Origin: an uncultured Chthonomonas sp.
GTDB taxonomy: Bacteria > Armatimonadota > Chthonomonadetes > Chthonomonadales > CAJBBX01
Reading direction: 5' to 3'
DNA length: 64,000 nt
Assembly (NCBI GenBank): GCA_903885605.1
Contig: CAISJD010000097.1
Span: 17,165 to 81,164, forward strand
Below are positions 53,801 to 60,880 of this stretch, in pieces (position 1 is the stretch's first letter; every line of letters starts with the position of its first letter). The translations under genes and the position numbers were made by a program. The notes beneath the pieces were generated by a model, which worked only from the letters and a program-made list of their open reading frames with translations, had not been told where the DNA came from and did not search any database.

Positions 53801-53912
53801 TGGCGGCGGCGCTCGCGGCCCCCGGGTTCCGAGGCCGGAGCGGCGATGCCGCCGAGAAGCCCAGCAGCGCCGTCAGCGCTGCCAGCATGAACACCCAGGG
53901 TCCGTTTCGCAT
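50832..53912 (-). CDS. Hydrazine-synthase-alpha-like propeller protein with three haem-binding motifs
   Basis: About 1026 residues. ATG 53912 was chosen because GGGAG lies five bases upstream. A signal segment (VFMLAALTALLGFSAASP) is followed by a beta-sandwich with carbohydrate- or rhamnogalacturonase-like wording (AHTFTIRFNAPAGVGRRWLH), propeller blades (YEIAPDGSGLRQITEGPFDD, LPDGGITFISSRSRRW), the conserved MVMESLPKPVNF/LERILGTVPV stretch, and CVGCH (about 684), CVGCH (about 733) and CGGCH (about 864). It is related to the gene at 43795-47217 but has an extra haem site and a different N-terminal domain. Confidence 0.87.
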   Translation of the reverse strand: MRNGPWVFMLAALTALLGFSAASPLRPRNPGAASAAAKPIARVAAASSQAGQAPRAEAALFRIGFPDHLASEFGCADRDYTAFTQRFSAPVVYTVGQSSARDWPFIHPSTKDSWAGGAAHTFTIRFNAPAGVGRRWLHIGWLSAWEPSRITVALNGTQAMQRQMPDTAQDVTMAVDPSQMSEGGVLTVPLAEGSVRAGVNQIEITLDQGSWMVYDFIELSDKPDRPAAATPDIVREALAGPMADVAEVVFVARRMGNDGHWYANFAYDANDPNQRMYNEGARLLRLDLRTGKTRPILTTERGGIRDPQVSYDGRRILFSYRPGGTEHFHLYEIAPDGSGLRQITEGPFDDFEPSYLPDGGITFISSRSRRWVNCWRTPVATLYRCDDDGQGIRPLSANIEHDNTPWPMPDGRLLYTRWEYIDRSQVHYHHLWTVNPDGTGHTVYYGNQMPGVVMIDAKPVPGTDKVVCIYSPGHGQMEHDGEIRILSPNGGPDDPVNSRRVAPGQRFRDPWAFSEECILAASGDTLVLGNGRGGVQQLYRLPASEAGAGYQCHEPRPLVARPKEFTVTAHRLSATEPTGKFMLSDVYAGRKMAGVKRGEIASLMVMESLPKPVNFTGGMEPLSYGGTFTLERILGTVPVASDGSAFFEAPALRSLFFIALDKQGAPVKRMQSFASLAPGETQGCVGCHERRSLAPMQRPAALTLPPAKIAPIAGVPDLYDYPRDIQPIWDRHCVGCHSFQQRAGRIVLEGDRGPIYSQSYFALFARSQVSDGRNRPVSNYAPRTLGSVASALMAKLNGTHHGATLSERERLMVRLWIDCGAPYPGTYAALGTGMVGGYVVNTLDRRDLGWPQTQKAMAAQQRRCGGCHTGPRALPGSVSDDQGLQPWIDMSPDDPRRTYANHLIYNLTRPALSPLLLAPLSKRAGGWGLCGDVFADTDDADYRLMLEGVAAAGARLGEIKRFDMPGFRPHPGWIREMQRYGVLPPSLDAAAPVDMYGAERRYWDAMGLKPEERRRSQPGGSPVRGM

Positions 53913-54016
53913 GGCATCTCCCACTCAAAGGCCCGCATCAGGCGAGCATCAGGAGTATTGTACTAGCGGCGACGGCGCGTGACGTGTCGATAGCCTTGCT
54001 GCCCGGAGGTGGCGGG

Positions 54017-54547
54017 ATGCACATCGACGTCCGGCTGATGGAGAAGGGCGACGCGGGGCCCCTGAGCGCGGCGTTCGAGGCCGTGGGTTGGCACAAGCCG
54101 GTGGAGCTCTTCGAGCGCTATCTGGCCCAGCAGGCCGACGGCAAGCGGACGGCGCTCCTGGCCCTGGCGGACGGCGAGCCTGCGGGCTACCTCACGGTGA
54201 ACTGGCGCCCCCGGTACCGGCCGCTCCACGCCGAGGGCTACCCGGAGATTCAGGACTTCAACGTGCTGCCCCAATACCGGCGCCGGGGGATCGGGACGCT
54301 GCTCATGGACATCGCCGAGGGCCTGGCGCAGGATCGTTCGCCCGTGGTCGGCATCGGCGTGGGGCTCTATGCCGACTACGGCGCGGCGCAGGTCCTCTAT
54401 GTCAGGCGCGGCTACGTGCCCGACGGGCAGGGCGTCACGACCTGCGATGTACCCGTCCATCCCGGCCACAGCGTCTGCGTGGACGACAACCTGGTCCTGC
54501 ACTTCCTCAAGGAGCTACGCAGTCCGAAGGGCGGCGCGGGGGCCTGA
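54017..54547 (+). CDS. GNAT-family N-acetyltransferase
   Basis: About 176 residues from ATG 54017, with GGAGGT six bases upstream (an in-frame ATG at 53984 lacks this). The acetyl-CoA loop QYRRRGIGTLLMD (motif A, R/Q-x-x-G-x-G/A) is intact, preceded by EIQDFNVLP and followed by GIGVGLYADYGAAQVLYVRRGY (motif B). Substrate unknown. Divergent from the multiheme gene, with no clear promoter in the 100-base gap. Confidence 0.92.
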   Translation: MHIDVRLMEKGDAGPLSAAFEAVGWHKPVELFERYLAQQADGKRTALLALADGEPAGYLTVNWRPRYRPLHAEGYPEIQDFNVLPQYRRRGIGTLLMDIAEGLAQDRSPVVGIGVGLYADYGAAQVLYVRRGYVPDGQGVTTCDVPVHPGHSVCVDDNLVLHFLKELRSPKGGAGA

Positions 54548-54625
54548 GCCGGCTGGTTTGGCGAGATCGCGCCGCCGGGCCAACCGATCACGCGATCCGT
54601 GCTACTCACACGGTGAGGGCAGTTC

Positions 54626-55276
54626 ATGCAGAGCGATGGGAAACGGCTACTGGCGCGGTTCACGGCGGGGGAGCGCGACGCCTACGACGAGGTCTTCCGG
54701 CTCTACGGAGGTCGCGTCACGGCGTTCGCCAGGCAGCTCACGGGTAGCCGGGCCGACGCGGAGGACCTGACACAGGAGGTCTTCGTGGCGGCGCTGGCCG
54801 GACGGTACCGGTTCCGGGGCATGTCGAGCCTCTTCACCTGGCTCTGCGGCATCGCTGTCCGCCGCCGACGAGACCTGGGACGGACGCCGCGAGTGGCCAC
54901 TGTGGAGTACCGAGACGGTGACGGCGGCGAGTCCACGTCGGGCGGCATCGCGCCCGAGGAGGCGCTCGCCCTGCGCGACGCGGTGGCTGCGCTGGACCCG
55001 TTGCTGCGCGAGCCGTTCCACCTCGTCGTGGTGCAGGGGCTGACCCATCGCGAGGCGGCTGCCGTACTGGGTCGGCCGGTGGGGACGGTGAAGTGGTGTA
55101 CCGCCATGGCGGCCCGAAGGCTGCGGGAGGCGCTGAGGGATGAAGAGGCAGACGGGGATCAGGGTCTGTCCGCGCGTTCGGCGCGACGATCTGATGGGCC
55201 TGTGGGCGGGCGACCTGAGGAGGGGGCCGGCCTGGCGCCTGCGGAGGCATCTGGCGAAGTGCGCCGCGTGCGCTGA
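54626..55276 (+). CDS. ECF RNA polymerase sigma factor
   Basis: 216 residues. Region 2 (YDEVFRLYGGRVTAFARQLT, DAEDLTQEVFVAALAG, SSLFTWLCGIAVRRRRD) and region 4 (LREPFHLVVVQGLTHREAAA, LGRPVGTVKWCTAMAARRLRE) are present. After about residue 175 the product is low-complexity because this frame runs through the start of the next gene: the two overlap by 137 bases. The functional sigma ends near REALRDEE. Paired with a zinc-finger-like anti-sigma protein. Confidence 0.88.
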   Translation: MQSDGKRLLARFTAGERDAYDEVFRLYGGRVTAFARQLTGSRADAEDLTQEVFVAALAGRYRFRGMSSLFTWLCGIAVRRRRDLGRTPRVATVEYRDGDGGESTSGGIAPEEALALRDAVAALDPLLREPFHLVVVQGLTHREAAAVLGRPVGTVKWCTAMAARRLREALRDEEADGDQGLSARSARRSDGPVGGRPEEGAGLAPAEASGEVRRVR

Positions 55277-56687
55277 GGAGTGGGCCGCCTTGCAGCGCCT
55301 GGCCGCCTCGGCGGGCGCCCTCCGTGCCGAGGCCGTGGGCGGCGCGACGGCCGACGCGATCTGGTCCCGGCGCGAAGCGGCCGCGCCCACATTCCGGTAC
55401 CTCACCAGGCGGATGGTGGCGATCCTTGTTGCTTGCGCCACATCGCTGGTCGTCGGCGGCGCGGAGTTCCGGCGAGCCACGGCCCCCTCCGCCGAGGCGC
55501 TGCGGGTCGCCGCGCAGGTGGAGGCCGACAACCGCGAACTGGCCGCCGAGATCGCACGCCCCATGCCGAGCCCAAACGGGATCGACGACCTTGTCGCCGC
55601 CGCCAAGCTCCTCAAGGCGGCGGGAGGCTCCGGCCGCATGTGGCCGGGCGGCGGCCCCCAGCCCGACCTGCGCGGCGAGCAGGCCGTGGCGACCGCCAAT
55701 GGACCCGCCCTGGCGCGGATGCGGCTCGGGCTCTCGCGGGAGTGCCGGGTTCGGCCGGCTATGCTGGCCTATTCCACCCACTACGGCGATCTCCGCGAGC
55801 TTTCGCGCCTGCTCCTCGCCGAGGGCGACGCCGCGGCGGCGCGCGGCGACTTTGCCGCCGTGGTGCGTTCAGGCGTCGATGCGGCCCGGCTCGGGAACGC
55901 CGCCGTACGCGGGGGCGCCATCCACGATGCCGATGTTGCCGACGCCTGTGTGCGGAATGGCGTCTGGCCCCTGGTGCGCAACCTGGAGCGGCTCGACGCG
56001 GACCAGTGCCTCGCCGCCGCGTCGGGCCTGACGTCGGAGGCGAGGCGGCGTCCGCCGATCAGCGCGGCGATCCTGCGCGAACGGCAGGTGCAACGGAAGG
56101 ACCTCACCCAGTTGCCCTCGCCCGGGTGGGCCGGACAGCGCTGGCTGCTGAACCCGAAGCGTACCGAGCGGGATCTGGCTGGATACCAGGCCGCCTGGCG
56201 GCGTGAGGCCGACAAGCCGCAGGCGCTGCGCCGCCCCGTTTCCCTGCGCCGGGGCGTATGGACGAGCCTCATGCTGCCGTCCCTGGAGCGTGCCGCGTAC
56301 ACGCACGATGCCGCTACGGCGCACCTCTGCTGCTTGGTGGCCGCGCTTCATGTCCGGGCCCATCGCCTGCGGCGTGGCGCACTGCCCGCGAGCCTGGCAG
56401 AGGCGGGAGTGCCCCGCGACATGCGGACCGATCCCTACACCGGCGAGGAATTGAAGTACCGCCCGGCCGCCGGCGACTTCCTGCTCTACTCCGTCGGGCG
56501 AAACCTGCGCGATGACGGGGGCATCCCGCTGCCGGAGAACCTGGCGGAGCCCGGCGCCGGCCCGCCCGGCGATATCGGCGTGGCGCGCTACGCTCGAAGC
56601 GCCGACGGGAAGTCCATCCGCGTGAACCCGGACCGGGCGCCCTATATGCTGCCTGATCCCGCCGTCACCAGGGCGGCGCCGCGATGA
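55140..56687 (+). CDS. Membrane protein with anti-sigma-type zinc-finger N-terminus
   Basis: 515 residues. The first 55 residues resemble a zf-HC2 anti-sigma domain (DDLMGLWAGDLRRGPAWRL, RHLAKCAACAEEW: H-x3-C-x2-C). A span (about 91-108, MVAILVACATSLVVGGAEF) follows, then a 400-residue extracytoplasmic helical region and a C-terminal motif DPYTGEELKYRPA-FLLYSVG known from secreted proteins of Planctomycetota-type genomes. It probably holds the sigma factor at the membrane; the large outer domain would be the sensor. It starts inside the sigma gene and overlaps the next by four bases. Confidence 0.7.
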   Translation: MKRQTGIRVCPRVRRDDLMGLWAGDLRRGPAWRLRRHLAKCAACAEEWAALQRLAASAGALRAEAVGGATADAIWSRREAAAPTFRYLTRRMVAILVACATSLVVGGAEFRRATAPSAEALRVAAQVEADNRELAAEIARPMPSPNGIDDLVAAAKLLKAAGGSGRMWPGGGPQPDLRGEQAVATANGPALARMRLGLSRECRVRPAMLAYSTHYGDLRELSRLLLAEGDAAAARGDFAAVVRSGVDAARLGNAAVRGGAIHDADVADACVRNGVWPLVRNLERLDADQCLAAASGLTSEARRRPPISAAILRERQVQRKDLTQLPSPGWAGQRWLLNPKRTERDLAGYQAAWRREADKPQALRRPVSLRRGVWTSLMLPSLERAAYTHDAATAHLCCLVAALHVRAHRLRRGALPASLAEAGVPRDMRTDPYTGEELKYRPAAGDFLLYSVGRNLRDDGGIPLPENLAEPGAGPPGDIGVARYARSADGKSIRVNPDRAPYMLPDPAVTRAAPR

Positions 56688-57721
56688 CCGCCTCGGAGGT
56701 CTCGGTCCCGCTCGCCCTCGCGCGCCGAGTTCGTCGGGGCAGCCGGGTGCGAAGGGCCATCGAGGGCGCGCAGGCCGAGGAACCGGACCTCGCCGCGCTT
56801 GCCGAGACCTGCATCCTGAGCCTGCTCGATGCCGACGGCAGGCCCTGGCGCGAGCGGGCGGCGGCCGCCGCGGCGCTCGCCCTGGCGCCGGACGCACCCG
56901 AGCAGCGCTCCGTGGCCGTCGACGCCCTGCACCAGGCGCTGGACCGGGAGCTCTGGCAGACGCAGCGTCCGCTCGCCGGGTTGGCCTACAAGGTCGTGAT
57001 CCCCCTCTGCCTGGCGCTGGGCGTGGCCGCGGTGGTCTACCTCTCCTCCCAGGGGCTCTTCCTGACCGACGGTTGGCTGGACGCGGCCTTCGGCGGCGCC
57101 GTGGTGGCAGGGATCGTCGCCTTCGTGCTCTGCCTTGTGGCCTCAGGGCTCCTGATGCCGGCACTGACGGGTATCCGTGCCTTCCAGCAGAACCGCGTAC
57201 GCGCCGCCGCCGCGTGGGCGCTGGGCCGGCTGGGCGTCGCCGACGCGGCCGGTTCGCTGGCCGATGCGGCCCTCTACGGCACGCCCGGCGTGGCGCGCGC
57301 TTCGTCCGTGGCGCTGCTGGAGGTACTGCCCCACCTCTCGCCGGACGCCTACGATCCCCTGGACCCCGAAACGCCGCGCTTGCTCTGCCGCCTCCTCGGC
57401 CGCAAGGGCCCGGAGGCCGACCTCCTCCTCCTGGAGGCCCTCGGCAAGGTCGGCGGCGGCGGCGCACTGGCGGATGTGGAGCGCATGGCCCGTGCGGCGC
57501 GCACGGAGCCCGTCCGAGCCGCCGCCGAGCGCATCCTCCACCTCCTGCGCGAGCGCCGCGAGCTGGAGCGACACTCCGGCCGCCTGCTCCGACCCGCACG
57601 TGCGCCGAGGTCCGATGCAGAGACGCTGGTGCGCCCGGCCCCTCCCGGAGCTTCGGGCGACGAACAACTGCTGGTCCGGCCCGTGATTGGAGCAGGACAA
57701 GACGACCCGCGCACCGAATAG
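56684..57721 (+). CDS. HEAT-repeat-like membrane protein
   Basis: 345 residues, starting in an ATGA overlap. Alanine-rich helices at the N-terminus and again at about 170-290 (RVRAAAAWALGRLGVADAAG, ASSVALLEVLPHLSPDAYD, LLLEALGKVGGGGALADVER) have the spacing of HEAT/PBS lyase-type repeats. Two spans in between (about 105-125 and 137-165). A Pro/Arg-rich tail follows. Probably a scaffold in the sigma/anti-sigma operon; function unknown. Confidence 0.65.
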   Translation: MTASEVSVPLALARRVRRGSRVRRAIEGAQAEEPDLAALAETCILSLLDADGRPWRERAAAAAALALAPDAPEQRSVAVDALHQALDRELWQTQRPLAGLAYKVVIPLCLALGVAAVVYLSSQGLFLTDGWLDAAFGGAVVAGIVAFVLCLVASGLLMPALTGIRAFQQNRVRAAAAWALGRLGVADAAGSLADAALYGTPGVARASSVALLEVLPHLSPDAYDPLDPETPRLLCRLLGRKGPEADLLLLEALGKVGGGGALADVERMARAARTEPVRAAAERILHLLRERRELERHSGRLLRPARAPRSDAETLVRPAPPGASGDEQLLVRPVIGAGQDDPRTE

Positions 57722-57766
57722 GGAATGAGCCGCGGCTCGATTCGCCGGGGAACATTGGAGTGCGCC

Positions 57767-59446
57767 ATGCCAAGATGCCTGAAGCCCGCTATCGCCCTGC
57801 TCGCCCTCACCGCCGCGCTGGGAGCCGCCGCCGCCCCGCGCGTGGAATACCGCCGCCTGCCGCTCAAGACCTTCATGAGCAAGATGAAGGCCGGGTGGCT
57901 GGGGCAGATCGCCGGGGTATCCCTGGGCGCTCCCACCGAGTTCCGGTGGCAGGACAAGATCATCCCCGACGACGAGTGCCCGCGCTGGCAACCCAAGCTC
58001 ATCAACGACGCCTTCGCGCAGGATGACCTCTACGTCGAGATGACCTTCCTGCGCACCATGGAGCAATACGGGCTGGGCGTCTCCATCCGCCAGGCCGGGC
58101 TCGACTTCGCCAACTCGCGCTACAGCCTCTGGTGCGCCAACAACGCCGGCCGCACCAACCTGCGCCGGGGCATCGCGCCGCCGGACTCGGGCCACCCGAA
58201 GTTCAACAAGTGCCCGAATGATATCGACTACCAGATCGAGGCCGACTACTCGGGCCTCATCGCGCCGGGGATGCCCCAGGCCGCCGTGGAGCTGGGCGAA
58301 AAGTTCGGCCGCCTCATGAACTACGGCGACGGCCTCTACGCCGGCCAGTTTGTGGGCGCCATGTACGCCGCCGCCTACTTCTACTCCGACCCCGTCGTCA
58401 TCGTCGAGGAGGCCCTAAAGGCCATCCCCGCCCAGAGCCAGTACGCCGAAATGGTGCGCGACATGCTGGCCTGGTACCGCAACGACCCGGACGACTGGCA
58501 GGCCACCTGGCGCCTCTGCCAGGCCAAGTACCGCCTGAACCCCGAGTACCAGAAGTCCTCCAACGGCGGTATAGACTGCAAGATCAACGGCGCCTACGTC
58601 CTGCTGGGCCTCCTCTACGGCCACCGCGACCCCGAGGCCACCATGCGCATCGCCTGCCGCGGCGGCATGGACTCGGACTGCAACCCCTCCAGCGCCGCCG
58701 GCGTCCTCTTCACCGCGCTGGGCATGGAGGGGCTGGAGCCGCGCTTCTATGAGGCGCTGGAGCTCAAGCCCATCTTCAGCCACACCGCCTACAACGTGCC
58801 CCGCCTGCTGGAGGTCTGCCGGAAGCTGGCCGTGGCGGTCCTCCGCAAGAACGGCGGCAGGATCGTGCGGGAGAGCGGCGTGGAGATGATGCTCATTCCG
58901 GTGCGCCCCGTGAAGCCCACGGCTCTGGAGCTGAGCTGGGCTCCAGGCCCGATCACCGGCGCACGGTACACCCCGGCTGAGATGCGCAAGGTCACCATGC
59001 TGGCCGTCTCCGACCAGGTGCTGCAAGGCGTGAAGCGGGTGCTGCCGGGCTGGACCGTGCGCGACTGCGGCCCCGACATGGACCCCGGCTTCCGCGCCGA
59101 GTACGAGGGCAAGAAGAACGTCGTGCTGCTCCATCCGCTGGATCAGGAGATTGGCTGCACCCTCAAGCGCGTCCTGGCCGTCCCCGCCGACGGCGCTCCG
59201 ACGCTGCGGATCGTGGTAGCCCGCGACACGCGCGGCGACTTCGACCTCGTGGTCAAGGTGGACGGCAAGGAGGCCCTCCGCAAGCCCATGACCAAGGAGG
59301 CCGTGCCGGGCTGTTGGGCCACGGTGACGGTGGACCTGGGCGCATGGAAGGGCAAGCAGGCCACGGTCGAGATCGTCAACCAACCGTCGGGCTGGTCGTT
59401 TGAGGCCGCCTACTTCGCCGAGATCGCTCTCGTTCAGCGCCCGTAG
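57767..59446 (+). CDS. Secreted ADP-ribosylglycohydrolase-fold protein
   Basis: About 559 residues from ATG 57767 (GGAG six bases upstream), with a signal peptide (AIALLALTAALGAAAA). Residues 25-370 follow the DraG/ARH family: KAGWLGQIAGVSLGAPTEF, DDLYVEMTFLRTME, DYSGLIAPGMPQAAVELGEKFG and GGMDSDCNPSSAAGVLF, the metal-binding region. An extra beta domain closes the protein (about 400-559). DraG family enzymes remove ADP-ribose in the cytoplasm; this exported form may act on another glycosidic bond, perhaps in a glycan. Substrate inferred, not shown. Confidence 0.8.
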   Translation: MPRCLKPAIALLALTAALGAAAAPRVEYRRLPLKTFMSKMKAGWLGQIAGVSLGAPTEFRWQDKIIPDDECPRWQPKLINDAFAQDDLYVEMTFLRTMEQYGLGVSIRQAGLDFANSRYSLWCANNAGRTNLRRGIAPPDSGHPKFNKCPNDIDYQIEADYSGLIAPGMPQAAVELGEKFGRLMNYGDGLYAGQFVGAMYAAAYFYSDPVVIVEEALKAIPAQSQYAEMVRDMLAWYRNDPDDWQATWRLCQAKYRLNPEYQKSSNGGIDCKINGAYVLLGLLYGHRDPEATMRIACRGGMDSDCNPSSAAGVLFTALGMEGLEPRFYEALELKPIFSHTAYNVPRLLEVCRKLAVAVLRKNGGRIVRESGVEMMLIPVRPVKPTALELSWAPGPITGARYTPAEMRKVTMLAVSDQVLQGVKRVLPGWTVRDCGPDMDPGFRAEYEGKKNVVLLHPLDQEIGCTLKRVLAVPADGAPTLRIVVARDTRGDFDLVVKVDGKEALRKPMTKEAVPGCWATVTVDLGAWKGKQATVEIVNQPSGWSFEAAYFAEIALVQRP

Positions 59447-59457
59447 GGAGGTGCCGT

Positions 59458-60600
59458 ATGTCCGGTTGGCTTATCGCGTTGTTCGTGGCCGCGGCCGTTG
59501 CCGCCGCCGCGGCGGAGGCGCAGGCGGCGCCTGACTGGGACCTGCCGGATCCGTTCCGGCTGGAGGACGGCTCGCGGGTCGCCTCCACCGCGGACTGGTC
59601 GCGCCGCCGCGCCGAGATCCGAGGCCTGCTGCTGAAGCATGAGTACGGCGCGCCGCCCACGGCCGACACGCGCGTCACCGCCGCGGTCGGCGGGGTCTCG
59701 TACCTCTTCGACGGCGCCGCGTCGCAGCGCAGGGCCGCCCTGACCACCGGCCCGGATCAGTCCATCACCATGACCGTAGAGCTGACGCTGCCCACCGGCA
59801 AGGGCCCCCACCCCGTCATCGTCTGCGGCGACGCCTGCTGGGGCTCGGTGCCGGGGCTGCAGCGCATCCTGGAGCGGGGCTACGGCGTGGCCGCGTTCGA
59901 CCGCACCGAGGTGGACCCGGATACCCCCGAGCGCACCAAGGGCGCCCGCGTCGCCTACAAGGGCGAGGAGTGGGCCACGATCTCCGCCTGGGCGTGGTCC
60001 TTCAGCCGCGTGATCGACTGGCTCTGCACCGTGCCGGAGATCGACGATCGACGCATCGTGGTCACCGGCCACTCTCGCGGAGGCAAGGCGGCACTGCTGG
60101 CCGGCGCGCTGGACGAGCGGGTGGCCATCACGGCTCCCAACAACTCGGGCTGCGGCGGCGCGGCGCCCTATCGCATCGTCGACAAGGGCTCGGAGACGCT
60201 CGAGGTCATCACCAGGGCCTTCCCGCACTGGTTCGTACCGGGCCTGCGCGAGTTCAAGGACGACGTGACCACGCTTCCCTTCGACCAGCACTTCCTGCTC
60301 GCGCTGGTCGCGCCGCGCGGGCTACTGGTCACCAACGCCCTGGATGACCACTGGGCCGACCCGGAGGGGACCCAGCAGACCTTCCTTGCCGCCAAGGAGG
60401 TCTTCCGGTACCTCGATGCCGGAGGCAAGGCGGGCATCGCCTTCCGGCCGGGCGGGCACGGCCATACCGAGGATGACTGGATGGCCCTGGTGGACTTTGC
60501 CGACCATCTTTTCCGTCGCGGCAAGCCGGATCGGAAGTTTGACCTCTTGCCCTTCAACGGCGGCAAGCGCGCGTTCCGCTGGTCGGAGCCCGTGGGCTAG
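59458..60600 (+). CDS. Secreted alpha/beta hydrolase, CE15-like (glucuronoyl esterase-type)
   Basis: 380 residues, GGGAGGT before the ATG and a signal peptide (LIALFVAAAVAAAAAEAQAA). The alpha/beta-hydrolase core has HPVIVCGDACWG (oxyanion side), the nucleophile elbow VTGHSRGGKAALLAG, and a C-terminal FRPGGHGHTEDDW with the likely catalytic His. CE15 esterases carry G-C-S-R-x-G-K; here it is GHSRGGK, so the family assignment is near but not certain. It starts 11 bases after the previous gene and may work with it on plant or algal polysaccharides. Confidence 0.75.
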   Translation: MSGWLIALFVAAAVAAAAAEAQAAPDWDLPDPFRLEDGSRVASTADWSRRRAEIRGLLLKHEYGAPPTADTRVTAAVGGVSYLFDGAASQRRAALTTGPDQSITMTVELTLPTGKGPHPVIVCGDACWGSVPGLQRILERGYGVAAFDRTEVDPDTPERTKGARVAYKGEEWATISAWAWSFSRVIDWLCTVPEIDDRRIVVTGHSRGGKAALLAGALDERVAITAPNNSGCGGAAPYRIVDKGSETLEVITRAFPHWFVPGLREFKDDVTTLPFDQHFLLALVAPRGLLVTNALDDHWADPEGTQQTFLAAKEVFRYLDAGGKAGIAFRPGGHGHTEDDWMALVDFADHLFRRGKPDRKFDLLPFNGGKRAFRWSEPVG

Positions 60601-60773
60601 GCGTCCTGCAATCGTAAGCGCCGCACGGGCGTGGCGATTCATAGTCGGATCATGGAGCCGCGGCACGGCGTATTATGAACTGCGGCTCGGACGCTCTTGA
60701 TCCACGGCGTACCGGCGCCCCGCGGCATCGCCCGGGCTCGTCCGCGCAGGCCGTGGATGGTACGCGCGTGCCG

Positions 60774-60802
60774 TTGCGCCGCACGCCCTTCGCTTGTACA
60801 AT
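60774..60802 (+). promoter_or_regulatory. Probable sigma-70 promoter
   Basis: TTGCGC (60774-60779), 17-base spacer, TACAAT (60797-60802), about 80 bases before the ATG of the large secreted protein. The rest of 60601-60880 shows nothing else. Confidence 0.55.
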
Positions 60803-60880
60803 GCGCAACACGCATCTGTAGCCTCTGCCGGGGCGTATGGCCCCGTAGGTTCATGTGCGTAAGCTCAGGAAGGACATCCT

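Noticed and set aside
43795..53912. Anammox hydrazine synthase locus
   Set aside because: Only the alpha-like architecture is present; no beta/gamma subunit or hydrazine dehydrogenase gene, and such propeller-haem proteins occur in many non-anammox bacteria.
53957..53990. Promoter for the multiheme gene with TACAAT near 53960 on the minus strand
   Set aside because: No acceptable -35 at 16-18 bases; left out.
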